From positions 1-31,372 of the forward strand of contig CAZKUR010000046.1 of NCBI GenBank assembly GCA_964556005.1: a stretch of 31,372 bases of DNA, given 5' to 3'. Below, in pieces: positions 24,747 through 31,372 of the stretch; position 1 is the first letter of the stretch; every line of letters starts with the position of its first letter. Made by a program: the position numbers and the translations under genes. The notes under the pieces are model-generated. The model was not told where the DNA came from. It saw nothing but the letters and a program-made list of their open reading frames with translations, and searched no databases. The DNA is from CAZKUR01 sp964556005. GTDB lineage: Bacteria > Bacteroidota > Ignavibacteria > Ignavibacteriales > Ignavibacteriaceae.

Positions 24747-24936
24747 TGTTGTGTTTTAACTTTTTTCTGAAATTTTTAATGAGAAAAAATGAATCGACAA
24801 CAGCTAATAGAAGGAAAAAATATCCTGAATAGTTTTTCCATGAACCTATATCCTCAGGACGGATAAAAGCTGTATTCATTAAACCGACAAGTAAAAAAAT
24901 TGCAGTTCTAATTACTGCCCAGGTTTGATTTTTCAT
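24739..24936 (-). CDS. Small membrane protein (65 aa, two helices)
   Basis: I do not recognise this 65-residue protein. Two hydrophobic segments (about 5-25, AVIRTAIFLLVGLMNTAFI, and 37-54, YSGYFFLLLAVVDSFFLI) are separated by the polar loop RPEDIGSWKN, with a basic tail (KNFRKKLKHNSD). A strong GGGAGA ribosome site precedes the ATG, and its end overlaps the GNAT start by eight bases, so it is very likely translated. It is the fourth of four consecutive tiny membrane proteins on this strand. The charged C-terminus suggests both ends are cytoplasmic. Confidence 0.78.
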   Translation of the reverse strand: MKNQTWAVIRTAIFLLVGLMNTAFIRPEDIGSWKNYSGYFFLLLAVVDSFFLIKNFRKKLKHNSD

Positions 24937-24985
24937 TTGTCTCCCTTTTTAATCGAAGTTGATTATTCTTTTTTTATAATCGTCA

Positions 24986-25171
24986 TTATTTCAACGCAAG
25001 TATTAGCACAATAACAATTCCGTAAAAACAAAAGCCGGCAATAACAAATTTCCAAAGAGATTTTATAAACGGATCCCCGGGGTTATCATTTAACTTTGGG
25101 TAAAAGACAAAGTAAACCGGGAGCAGGAAAGCGGATATTTGTAAAAATCTATTAAAATATTTTCTATTCAT
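24986..25171 (-). CDS. Small membrane protein (61 aa, two helices)
   Basis: This 61-residue protein has a basic start (MNRKYFNRF), a helix at about 9-24 (LQISAFLLPVYFVFYP), a polar turn KLNDNPGDPF and a second helix at about 41-60 (FVIAGFCFYGIVIVLILAL). No family is recognised. The start overlaps the stop of the preceding gene by eight bases and has AAGGGC upstream, so it is translationally coupled. It forms part of the run of overlapping small membrane genes ending in a GNAT enzyme. Confidence 0.75.
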   Translation of the reverse strand: MNRKYFNRFLQISAFLLPVYFVFYPKLNDNPGDPFIKSLWKFVIAGFCFYGIVIVLILALK

Positions 25172-25346
25172 TTCTTTGCCCTTTTTTGTTTTTAGTTTTA
25201 TCTATCATCCCGCCAATAAAAAACATTAATGAATATATCATACTTAATACCAATTCCCATGTTCTGCCATTTACAATTTGGTATATTCCAATAATCAAAG
25301 AGACAGCACTAAATACAAAAAGTAAAATAGATAATTTAAATTTCAT
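25164..25346 (-). CDS. Small membrane protein (60 aa, two helices)
   Basis: This 60-residue protein has two helices: about 4-24 (KLSILLFVFSAVSLIIGIYQI) and 31-48 (ELVLSMIYSLMFFIGGMI), joined by the short turn NGRTW and ended by a very basic tail KTKNKKGQRNE. An AGGGTGA ribosome site lies upstream. Its stop overlaps the next gene's start. The family is not recognised. Geometry (short hairpin, positive ends) resembles small inner-membrane hairpin proteins of unknown role. Confidence 0.75.
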   Translation of the reverse strand: MKFKLSILLFVFSAVSLIIGIYQIVNGRTWELVLSMIYSLMFFIGGMIDKTKNKKGQRNE

Positions 25347-25365
25347 TTTAATATCACCCTTTTTA

Positions 25366-25671
25366 TTAGATTTGGTTGAGCTTTACGGATAAGAATATAA
25401 ACAGGATACTGAAAAATAATGCCAACCCAATAATAAATCCAATCGATGACATTTTTTTACTCTTTAATTTTTCTTTCGCCGATAACTCAATAGGATTCTT
25501 ATTAAACATACTCTCTATCAAACCGCCGGTTGCCAAGCCTATAATAACACCTAACAAAGGTCCCAGTGCAATATTACAAAGTGCTAATCCTAAAGGAATA
25601 CCGCATGGAATACCAATGACCAATCCCATTTCAATGAAATGTCCTTTTTTATATCTTTTTTGTTCTTTCAT
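25366..25671 (-). CDS. Glycine-rich small membrane protein (first gene of the mini-membrane cluster)
   Basis: The start at 25671 follows a strong GAGGAAC site. A GTG four codons earlier sits inside that site and is rejected. The product is 101 residues: a basic cytoplasmic start (MKEQKRYKKGHF), then a strikingly glycine/proline-rich hydrophobic stretch (about 14-50, GLVIGIPCGIPLGLALCNIA then GPLLGVIIGLATGG), a polar Lys-rich loop (NKNPIELSAKEKLKSKK) and a last helix (IGFIIGLALFFSILFIFLSV). The Gly-x-x-x-Gly density suggests tightly packed helices or oligomerisation. No family is recognised. It is followed after 19 bases by the next small membrane gene. Confidence 0.75.
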   Translation of the reverse strand: MKEQKRYKKGHFIEMGLVIGIPCGIPLGLALCNIALGPLLGVIIGLATGGLIESMFNKNPIELSAKEKLKSKKMSSIGFIIGLALFFSILFIFLSVKLNQI

Positions 25672-25775
25672 GTTGTTCCTCACTTTTATTACTCAAGGAA
25701 ACTGCTTACTCGAGTAAACCGTTAATACAGTTTGTATTATGTTTTCGAATTTCAAGTAGCGACCGACTAAAAAAC

Positions 25776-25941
25776 TGTCATTGCGAACTCCGGATCATCT
25801 GTCAGCATATTGCCGGAGTGAAGCCCGCTTTAGCGAGGTCTCGCCCTTAGGCGGACAATCTCACTTCAAATTCTTTAAGAAGTAGAGATTACTTCATCCC
25901 GATACTGCACGATGACTGATGAATCGGGATTCGTAATGACA
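25776..25941. repeat. MITE-like inverted-repeat element (TGTCATTGCGAAC ends)
   Basis: TGTCATTGCGAAC at 25776-25788 is matched by the inverted copy ending GATTCGTAATGACA at 25928-25941. Inside lies a further imperfect hairpin, AATCTCACTTC (25857-25867) with GAAGTAGAGATT (25879-25890). The G+C is clearly higher than in the surrounding DNA and no ORF is present. The TGTCATTGCGA...AATGACA form is a type of dispersed non-coding element seen in many unrelated bacterial genomes. It fills most of the 360-base gap (25672-26031) between the small membrane cluster and the sigma-factor pair; the remainder shows nothing. Confidence 0.75.
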
Positions 25942-26031
25942 AAATAATTTTGGGGTCAGTCATTTATGCAAACAAAACCTTAATATTGTAACCGTTTTAA
26001 AAACTCAATTGATCATTAATTAAACGTTCTA

Positions 26032-26745
26032 TTAAAGTAATATTATCAAGAAAATTAAAACTCCTATAAGAATTAATATTGAACTTATAATGATGAATTT
26101 TTTTCTTCGTTTCTTTGCTTCTTCAATTTTTATCGATACAGTTTGAGTGTCTTCAATATCTTCAATACTTTCATTTAACTCCCTTAGTTGATTTTTATAG
26201 GCCGGCCATTGACCGAATAATGAAATTAAATATGCAATAACAGGAAACAAATATAAAACCGGATCTTCGAAAGGTGTTCCCATTTTAATTTCATTATATT
26301 TGAAATAATAGTACAAGAAAAATCCGGCGACTACAAATAATGGACTGGATAGCGCGCTGATGAAAACAAACTTTTTATAAGTTGTTTTGAAGAAGTGTAA
26401 CTTCTTTCGTAAATTTTCAATTACGGAATCGCCTTCTGTTATTAAATTAAGTTTCTTTAAGAATCCAAATTCAACAAAAACAAGTATGAATGAAATAACA
26501 AGGAGAAGACTGATAACTATTTTATAGGGATATTGATAATTAAGAAATATCAGCAGATAAATTAATCCGGCAATGGATGTACATTTATAAAATATGTCAA
26601 ACAATATTCCAAACCTGCTTGACCTGGAAATTTTCTTTGATTGTTTTTTCCGGTACGACTGAATATCCTCAAGAGAATACTTCTTCATTTTTGATTTATT
26701 CTCTCCGGCTGTTTTCCAGATATTTTTAATATCAAATTCTTCCAT
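26032..26745 (-). CDS. Multi-pass membrane protein, probable partner (anti-sigma-like) of the ECF sigma factor
   Basis: This 237-residue protein has a cytoplasmic N-terminus (MEEFDIKNIWKTAGENKSKMKKYSLEDIQSY, about 1-45), roughly five hydrophobic segments (about 55-67, 74-92, 126-146, 163-177 and 216-237) and a charged, helical stretch ELNESIEDIEDTQTVSIKIEEAKKRRKK before the last one. There is no zinc-binding anti-sigma motif. Its ATG is ten bases after the stop of the ECF sigma gene, the usual place for an anti-sigma factor, and the D-IW-K-x-x opening is seen in Bacteroidota sigma-linked membrane proteins. The anti-sigma role is inferred from context and topology only. Confidence 0.72.
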   Translation of the reverse strand: MEEFDIKNIWKTAGENKSKMKKYSLEDIQSYRKKQSKKISRSSRFGILFDIFYKCTSIAGLIYLLIFLNYQYPYKIVISLLLVISFILVFVEFGFLKKLNLITEGDSVIENLRKKLHFFKTTYKKFVFISALSSPLFVVAGFFLYYYFKYNEIKMGTPFEDPVLYLFPVIAYLISLFGQWPAYKNQLRELNESIEDIEDTQTVSIKIEEAKKRRKKFIIISSILILIGVLIFLIILL

Positions 26746-26755
26746 AGCTTTGTAA

Positions 26756-27265
26756 TTATTTTAATAAGGGTTTTATAATTGTTTCCAATTTACGTTTAAG
26801 GCGCACTAAACGAACGCTTACATTTTTTGTACTGATGCCTATGATATCTGCAATTTCATCATAAGACTTATCCTCCAGGTAAAGTAAGATAATTGCCTTT
26901 TCAACCGGACTTAACTTATCTATTCCGAAATACAAAGCCTTGATGCGGTATTCTTTATCCGGTTCTTGTTCATGATCGGCAGTTCCACCTAACTCAGTTA
27001 CATCTTCGAGATCGATAAATTTTATTTTTCTTTTTTTTCTGAATTTTGAAATTGCCGTATTTAAGCTGACTCTATAAATCCAGGTAGATAATTTTGAGTC
27101 TCCTCTAAAAGAGGACAGGCCTTTCCACAAATTAATAGTGATATCCTGGAACAGATCGTCTTTATCCGGCTGATTACGGCAATAAATATTACAGACCTTT
27201 ATAATAAGCTCTTGATTATCGTAAATCAGCTTTTCAAATTCTGTTTCCGAAATTTTATTGGCCAT
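26756..27265 (-). CDS. ECF-type RNA polymerase sigma factor
   Basis: This 169-residue sigma-70 family protein has only regions 2 and 4. Region 2 (about 10-80) includes the core-binding and -10 elements DKDDLFQDITINLWKGLSSF and STWIYRVSLNTAISKFRKK. Region 4 (about 113-165) includes LSPVEKAIILLYLEDKSYDEIADIIGIS and the recognition helix TKNVSVRLVRLKRKL. An acidic linker joins them. It begins with a proper ATG and directly precedes a membrane protein gene. It would direct polymerase to a small regulon, probably including its own operon; the signal is unknown. Confidence 0.93.
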   Translation of the reverse strand: MANKISETEFEKLIYDNQELIIKVCNIYCRNQPDKDDLFQDITINLWKGLSSFRGDSKLSTWIYRVSLNTAISKFRKKRKIKFIDLEDVTELGGTADHEQEPDKEYRIKALYFGIDKLSPVEKAIILLYLEDKSYDEIADIIGISTKNVSVRLVRLKRKLETIIKPLLK

Positions 27266-27437
27266 TCACATATTATGTTTTTTAATATTAGACGCAGGTT
27301 TGAAAGAAAAACTACACTCTTATTTAATATTTTTTGACGGGAATTTTTTTCAATAATAGGAGTATTTAACTTTAGAATCTCTAAAAAACTAAATGCGGAA
27401 TCGCTGAAGGCTTGGAATGCTTTGTTAGCCCTTGTTT

Positions 27438-28112
27438 CTAAAATAGTTTTGTTTGATTCGTGTATTCAACAACTCTATTGTCTGCAAGTTGAACATATTT
27501 CTTATTCGTATCATAACCTACATAGTTACGGCCGTTTTTTATTGCAGATAAACTTGTGGTTCCACTTCCTAAGAAGGGGTCCAAAACGACATCTTGTTTG
27601 AACGAATATAATTTTATTAAACGGTTAGGAAGTTCTTCGGGAAATGGGGCGGGATGACCAATCTTTCTTGCGGAAACCGCCGGAAAAGTCCAAACACTTT
27701 TTGTCCATTCTAAAAATTCTTCTTTTAAAATTGAACTTTCTTTCCCTTTGCTATCATGACTAAATGTTTCTTTTGAAAATACTAAAATGTACTCGTGAAT
27801 ATCTCTTAAGACTGGATTAGCTGCAGACAGCCAACTTCCCCAAGCAGTTGAAGGACATGCACTCGAAGCTTTATTCCAAATTATTTCTCCACGCATTAAA
27901 AACCCAACTTCAATCATATCTCTAATAATAAAACTATGAAGTGGGAGATAAGGTTTTCTACCAAGATTAGCAATATTTACACAAGCACAGCCACCGGGAA
28001 CTAAAACACGATATGTTTCTTTCCAAACATTTTTTAATAAAATTAAATTCTCTTCTAAATTCAGGTTGTCGTCATATTCTTCAGTTACATTATATGGTGG
28101 TGATGTAATCAT
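27438..28112 (-). CDS. DNA methyltransferase (beta-type, TSPPY), N-terminus uncertain
   Basis: This is a site-specific DNA amino-methyltransferase of a restriction-modification system. From the first ATG it has 224 residues: catalytic motif IV TSPPYN at 3-8 (SPPY is common in N4-cytosine enzymes), the family block ANLGRKPYLPLHSF and GEIIWNKASSACPSTAWGSW (about 75-94), and the SAM-binding motif I DPFLGSGTT at 178-186 placed after motif IV, the beta-class order. The 18 codons before this ATG, back to the HNH stop, are also family-like (CSDELPNNSIQL), yet contain no ATG, GTG or TTG. The real start is therefore unclear: a rare CTG, readthrough, or loss of the N-terminus. Confidence 0.87.
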   Translation of the reverse strand: MITSPPYNVTEEYDDNLNLEENLILLKNVWKETYRVLVPGGCACVNIANLGRKPYLPLHSFIIRDMIEVGFLMRGEIIWNKASSACPSTAWGSWLSAANPVLRDIHEYILVFSKETFSHDSKGKESSILKEEFLEWTKSVWTFPAVSARKIGHPAPFPEELPNRLIKLYSFKQDVVLDPFLGSGTTSLSAIKNGRNYVGYDTNKKYVQLADNRVVEYTNQTKLF

Positions 28113-28166
28113 TAACTGAATTGAATTATTCGGTAATTCATCTGAACATTTGAACAGTAAAAATGT

Positions 28167-29036
28167 TTATTGGTATATTGTTTTGACAAAACTTTGTTTT
28201 TCTATTTTACTTATTGCTTGTTTTACTCTATAGTCTTTTTTATTAAAAGTAACTATAGAAAGCCATCCATCTTTGTTAAAGCTCTTCTCAACAATTGCAT
28301 ATTCAAATTGACGATGACAATTTGCACATACAAGTACTAAATTTTTGGGATGATGGCCTATATTCGGTATGATATGATGAATTTCAAAATATGGATTAGT
28401 ATCTTTCTTCAAAAATGAGAACGAACAAACTTGACATCTGCCTTGATAAATACTTCCAAGAATAATTCTGATATTTGGTGGTGTTTTTTCTTTACCATAT
28501 CTATTCGAAAATATAATTCTTTCCCTTACTTCTTCATTTGAATAATTTGATAATCTTAAAAATTCATTATATGCAATCTCTAGTTTATTTAATCGTGTTA
28601 ATTCAGAAATATTTTCAATATTTTTTGATGCTGTTGTATCATCCTTTGACTTGTCGAAATCTTTTTGATATTCGCTAGTTAATTTTATAAATGATTTTTC
28701 CGTTAGCAGTCTGTATACAAATTTTTCTTTATTTAGTAATTGCAAAATTAATTCGTCACCTTCTTGTATTTTATTATCCGAGAACCAATCTTTCAACCCA
28801 CCAATTCTATTTTCATTTGTAGAACTATAATAATAACTAAAATTTTTAGATAAGGGAGTTGACAAATCATCAAAATAAATTTCGACCTTTTGACTTGATT
28901 TAGGTAAATATTTACTAAATCCTCTAGGTATAGCCAACAATCCCTTTTTAATTCTACTTTTAGTTACACGAATCGTTTTATAACTATAATTAATTTCACT
29001 TCTTTCAACAATTCTTTTTGGGCTTTTTGTGCTCAT
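28167..29036 (-). CDS. HNH endonuclease with N-terminal B3-like DNA-binding domain (putative restriction enzyme)
   Basis: This 289-residue protein has two parts. The N-terminal part (about 20-112) reads like the B3/EcoRII-N type DNA-recognition fold: LLAIPRGFSKYLP, VEIYFDD, then GGLKDWFSDNKIQEGDELIL. A Lys/Glu-rich linker (about 115-160) follows. The C-terminal HNH nuclease (about 195-250) has CQVC (201-204), EIHHIIP (219-224), N232 and CANCH (237-241), the zinc-supported beta-beta-alpha metal site. It lies between a zinc-ribbon gene (40 bases upstream) and the methyltransferase, which continues in the same frame after the TAA. It probably cuts DNA. Whether it cuts alone or with the other nuclease is unknown. 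Confidence 0.85.
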   Translation of the reverse strand: MSTKSPKRIVERSEINYSYKTIRVTKSRIKKGLLAIPRGFSKYLPKSSQKVEIYFDDLSTPLSKNFSYYYSSTNENRIGGLKDWFSDNKIQEGDELILQLLNKEKFVYRLLTEKSFIKLTSEYQKDFDKSKDDTTASKNIENISELTRLNKLEIAYNEFLRLSNYSNEEVRERIIFSNRYGKEKTPPNIRIILGSIYQGRCQVCSFSFLKKDTNPYFEIHHIIPNIGHHPKNLVLVCANCHRQFEYAIVEKSFNKDGWLSIVTFNKKDYRVKQAISKIEKQSFVKTIYQ

Positions 29037-29076
29037 TAATTTCTCTAGACTTATATTATAAGATTTTGATTATTTT

Positions 29077-29304
29077 CTAACCTTGAATACTCACTCTATA
29101 AAATCCAAAATCTATTCCAGTTCCTACAATTTGATTACATTCTGGGCAACGAACTGTTTGTTCAGGGTCATAAATTAGTGAATTATGTGCTACACATTCC
29201 CAGGTATACCCATTCCAAGTCCATTGTTCAGTCATTTCTGCTGTAAAATTTATTGTATCTAAGTCTGTACCGCAGTTAGTACATTGTGGGTGGGTCTTTT
29301 CCAT
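29077..29304 (-). CDS. Small zinc-ribbon-like protein in the restriction operon
   Basis: This 75-residue protein is not recognised as a named family. Visible cysteines are CTNC (Cys8, Cys11), Cys37 and CPEC (Cys53, Cys56), a zinc-ribbon-like arrangement with a long Trp-rich insert (EQWTWNGYTWEC). There is no membrane segment or signal. A strong AAGGATGAAG ribosome site precedes the ATG. It lies 28 bases downstream of the PD-(D/E)XK gene and 40 bases upstream of the HNH gene on the same strand. A regulatory (controller-like) or protein-protein role is possible but unsupported by a helix-turn-helix. Confidence 0.75.
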   Translation of the reverse strand: MEKTHPQCTNCGTDLDTINFTAEMTEQWTWNGYTWECVAHNSLIYDPEQTVRCPECNQIVGTGIDFGFYRVSIQG

Positions 29305-29332
29305 AATTCTTCATCCTTATAAGTTTATTTAA

Positions 29333-29851
29333 CTATGCAACTCTTGCTAATCTTAGTTCTCCACGTGGATTTGTTCCTAAACTCGGTAATTTAATATAAT
29401 CTTTTCTACTTAAAAGATTTAAAGTTTCTACTTGAGCTTGTTTCGGAAAATAAAACAATCCACCTTTACCACCCCAATTAATCTGAACATAAATCATATC
29501 ACAAGAAGGCAGATATTTGTCTTGAAATTCTTGTGCGTTATCTGCATCAACAGTCCAAATTAATTTCACTCCAGCAAAGCCGGTCCCACTTTTTGTTTTA
29601 ATAGAAATTGGATTATTAAATAGTTTTACATCAATTTCTGGTTCTGTTATTGGCAATTCTGTTTCAACGTTTGCTTCCCCAAATTTATAAACTAATAAGG
29701 AAACAATTATTCTTTCACGAATTGACCCAACTTCCATACCGATTTTTCCAGCTCTTTGGCTTTCTAGTTCGGCAATTTGAAACAATTTTGGAAGTTTATT
29801 TTGAATTCTTTTTACGATTTCAGATTCTGTGAAAATATCTAATAAAGTCAT
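29333..29851 (-). CDS. PD-(D/E)XK type II restriction endonuclease, possibly ThaI-like
   Basis: This protein of 172 residues is counted from the ATG at 29851; an upstream in-frame TTG at 29863 is less likely. The nuclease core is PITEPEIDVKLFNNPISIKTKSG (about 67-89), with Asp74 and, nine to eleven residues on, the SIK element with Lys85. Glu46 in GSIRERIIVSLL is the likely helix-borne acid. The conserved VKLIWTVDADNAQEF and CDMIYVQINWGGKGGLFYFP follow. These features, and my recollection of the ThaI family (reported to cut CGCG), suggest a type II enzyme of that family; the subfamily and specificity are uncertain. It is the first gene of the restriction operon. No good ribosome site is seen. 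Confidence 0.82.
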   Translation of the reverse strand: MTLLDIFTESEIVKRIQNKLPKLFQIAELESQRAGKIGMEVGSIRERIIVSLLVYKFGEANVETELPITEPEIDVKLFNNPISIKTKSGTGFAGVKLIWTVDADNAQEFQDKYLPSCDMIYVQINWGGKGGLFYFPKQAQVETLNLLSRKDYIKLPSLGTNPRGELRLARVA

Positions 29852-30140
29852 AATATTTTGCAATAATTTGAATATTCTTTTTGATAAGATACTAAAACTT
29901 CAAGTAAAATATTTTTAAACTATGCAAGAGGACTCACTATTAATTATGCCAAATTATCAGCCCTCAATTTGTTAGGTGTATATTATTAATTTTGTGCAGT
30001 CATCTTAACTAACTCTATCCACCATCATGTCAAAGTTTTACCCCTAAACCCGGAAATAGAAGAATTGTTTTCGGGTATTGTTATAATATCAACTAAAATT
30101 TATCATTTTATCTTTTAAATGACAAAAAATTTTTCAATAA

Positions 30141-30941
30141 TTAAAAAAAGATTTCCGGCTCTTTTCGTTCTTTACACGTTTCACTTAAACGTAATGCAAT
30201 ATCTTTAATTAAACCTTCCTTCATCGTTTTTGCATTTTCCGGACAGCCTTTAATGCAAGCGCAGCATAAGATGCATTTTTCTTTATCTATTAAAGTATAA
30301 TCTTTAGCATCAATCGCTCCGACGGGACATAACTCTGCACAATCGCCGCATTTTTTGCATTTATCGCTAACTACGATAAAATCAACAGAATATAAGTCCT
30401 CTAATTTTTTGTAGGGATATTTTCCGGGAACATTTATATCAGGAATATTATAGAGTGATGAATTCGATTGAAGTTTTTCTTTAATTTTGCGGCCAAACAT
30501 TTCTGCAAAATTTAAGTCAGTCGAATCAGGACGGGATACTGCAATCGGCGCATCGGAATTTGAGAAGGCATGTTCTCCGATAAATGCCGCACATGCGACC
30601 GGAATACCTCCATTCTTCTTCATAATATCTTTAAGTTCAAGAAGTGCATCTTCGTAATCCCTGTTACCATAAACAACAATACATACAGTTGGGGTTTTGT
30701 CGGCTTTTATCGCATTCAGCCATTCGATTAAAAGTGCAGGCACTCTTCCGATATAAACCGGTACAGCAACAACAAGCAAATCATTTCCTGATGTTTGTAA
30801 TTGCTTCTCCCGTGCCTTTGGTTTAGTAACATCGATTTGCTCTGCATTGTTTTGACCAATACCTCGAGCTATCGCCTGAACAATCGATCTTGTTGTCCCC
30901 GTAGGTGAAAAATACGCCAATTTCAATGAATGTATTTTCAT
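30141..30941 (-). CDS. EFR1-type flavodoxin/ferredoxin fusion protein
   Basis: This 266-residue redox protein has an N-terminal flavodoxin-like domain (about 5-155), with the FMN-binding loop FSPTGTTRS at about 11-19 and VVAVPVYIGRVPALL. The C-terminus holds a two-cluster 4Fe-4S ferredoxin: CKKCGDCAELCP (Cys195, 198, 201, 205) and CILCCACIKGCP (Cys223, 226, 229, 233). This is the architecture annotated as EFR1 family ferrodoxin, an electron carrier of unknown partner in anaerobic or facultative bacteria. GAAGGGA precedes the ATG. It is a single gene, with 277 and 101 bases of gene-free DNA beside it. Confidence 0.92.
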   Translation of the reverse strand: MKIHSLKLAYFSPTGTTRSIVQAIARGIGQNNAEQIDVTKPKAREKQLQTSGNDLLVVAVPVYIGRVPALLIEWLNAIKADKTPTVCIVVYGNRDYEDALLELKDIMKKNGGIPVACAAFIGEHAFSNSDAPIAVSRPDSTDLNFAEMFGRKIKEKLQSNSSLYNIPDINVPGKYPYKKLEDLYSVDFIVVSDKCKKCGDCAELCPVGAIDAKDYTLIDKEKCILCCACIKGCPENAKTMKEGLIKDIALRLSETCKERKEPEIFF

Positions 30942-31042
30942 TAATTATTTCCCTTCAACAACACATCCAAAATTAATCATTGACGGATCGAATAGGATCA
31001 TTTTATTTTAAATTTTCTCTTGAATTTTTCTCATTAAAGATG

Positions 31043-31372
31043 CTATTCCGTAAAACCGTCATTTGGTAAATTATTCCTACCATATTTTTTTAATATTAAA
31101 AAATATATTATTGCCGAAATGACGCCAAAAATAATTGTTGCAATCATATCATTTGTATCTATTGCCGTTTTGCCGGTAAGACTAAATAATTCATATACTA
31201 ATAGCCCGGGAATAATTATTAGAAATATATTCCAATCTTTATTTTTTCCTTTTCCGGATAGTGTTATAATCATAAAAATTGCTGTCATTGTTCCAAATGA
31301 ATTTCCTATTGTATCGGCTATATGATAATCATTTATATTGTTTGCATAAATATATGGTCTGTAAAAACTTCT
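31043..31372 (-). CDS. Membrane protein, N-terminus cut by the window edge
   Basis: The frame is open to the last base of the window. It adds 28 codons (RPYIYANNINDYHIADTIGN and flanking residues) before the first internal ATG at 31288, so the true start lies outside. About 109 residues are visible. They contain hydrophobic stretches FGTMTAIFMIITL, WNIFLIIIPGLLVYELFSL and ATIIFGVISAIIYFLILKK, giving at least three membrane helices, then a short polar end NNLPNDGFTE. No family is recognised with confidence; the ADTIGN segment between helices resembles small VanZ-like or DUF membrane proteins only vaguely. Confidence 0.65.
   Translation of the reverse strand, partial: RSFYRPYIYANNINDYHIADTIGNSFGTMTAIFMIITLSGKGKNKDWNIFLIIIPGLLVYELFSLTGKTAIDTNDMIATIIFGVISAIIYFLILKKYGRNNLPNDGFTE

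Overview
The window is a low-GC (roughly one third G+C by eye) bacterial chromosome segment. It most likely comes from the Ignavibacteria / Bacteroidota-Chlorobiota side of the tree. The evidence is a secreted protein with a C-terminal type IX secretion (Por) sorting domain carrying the NYPNPFNPST signature, several lipoproteins, many genes with weak Shine-Dalgarno sequences, a tiny COX24-like basic protein typical of that group, and two-domain M16 and M1-HEAT peptidases. No rRNA, CRISPR array, transposase or prophage gene is visible. One tRNA (Thr, anticodon CGT) is present.

Layout. Bases 1-233 hold short palindromic repeats. Bases 234-14093 are dominated by cell-envelope and peptidase genes: an exported M16 zinc peptidase, a tandem pair of type I signal peptidases (about 84% identical, both starting with TTG), an M23 peptidoglycan endopeptidase, a DUF4286 protein, an exported M1 aminopeptidase with a HEAT-repeat tail, a lipoprotein, a type IX secreted protein and an M3 oligoendopeptidase F. 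An IMP dehydrogenase/GMP reductase family enzyme follows and runs tail to tail into a copper module. That module, in transcription order, is an AraC-type regulator carrying its own CxxC heavy-metal domain, a CopZ-like chaperone and a CopA-type ATPase.

Bases 19472-20970 hold an HU protein, a zinc-ribbon/TPR membrane protein and a 31-residue COX24/bS22-like ribosomal protein candidate in one tight operon, then a terminator hairpin and tRNA-Thr. Bases 21205-22595 hold a beta-carbonic anhydrase and a FolE2-family protein that lacks the catalytic Cys-Pro-Cys motif. A small decayed gene and a lipoprotein follow. Bases 24321-27265 are an ECF sigma factor with a probable membrane partner, then a run of four tiny overlapping membrane proteins ending in a GNAT acetyltransferase, with a MITE-like inverted-repeat element between the two groups.

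Bases 27438-29851 are a restriction-modification island on the minus strand: a PD-(D/E)XK endonuclease, a small zinc-ribbon protein, an HNH endonuclease with a possible B3-like DNA-binding domain, and a DNA methyltransferase. The methyltransferase reading frame continues in phase, across a single TAA codon, from the HNH gene. The window ends with an EFR1-type flavodoxin/ferredoxin protein and a membrane protein cut by the window edge.

The items most worth a second look are the FolE2-like/carbonic-anhydrase pair, the two-nuclease restriction locus with its odd methyltransferase start, the CxxC-AraC copper sensor, and the cluster of miniature membrane proteins.
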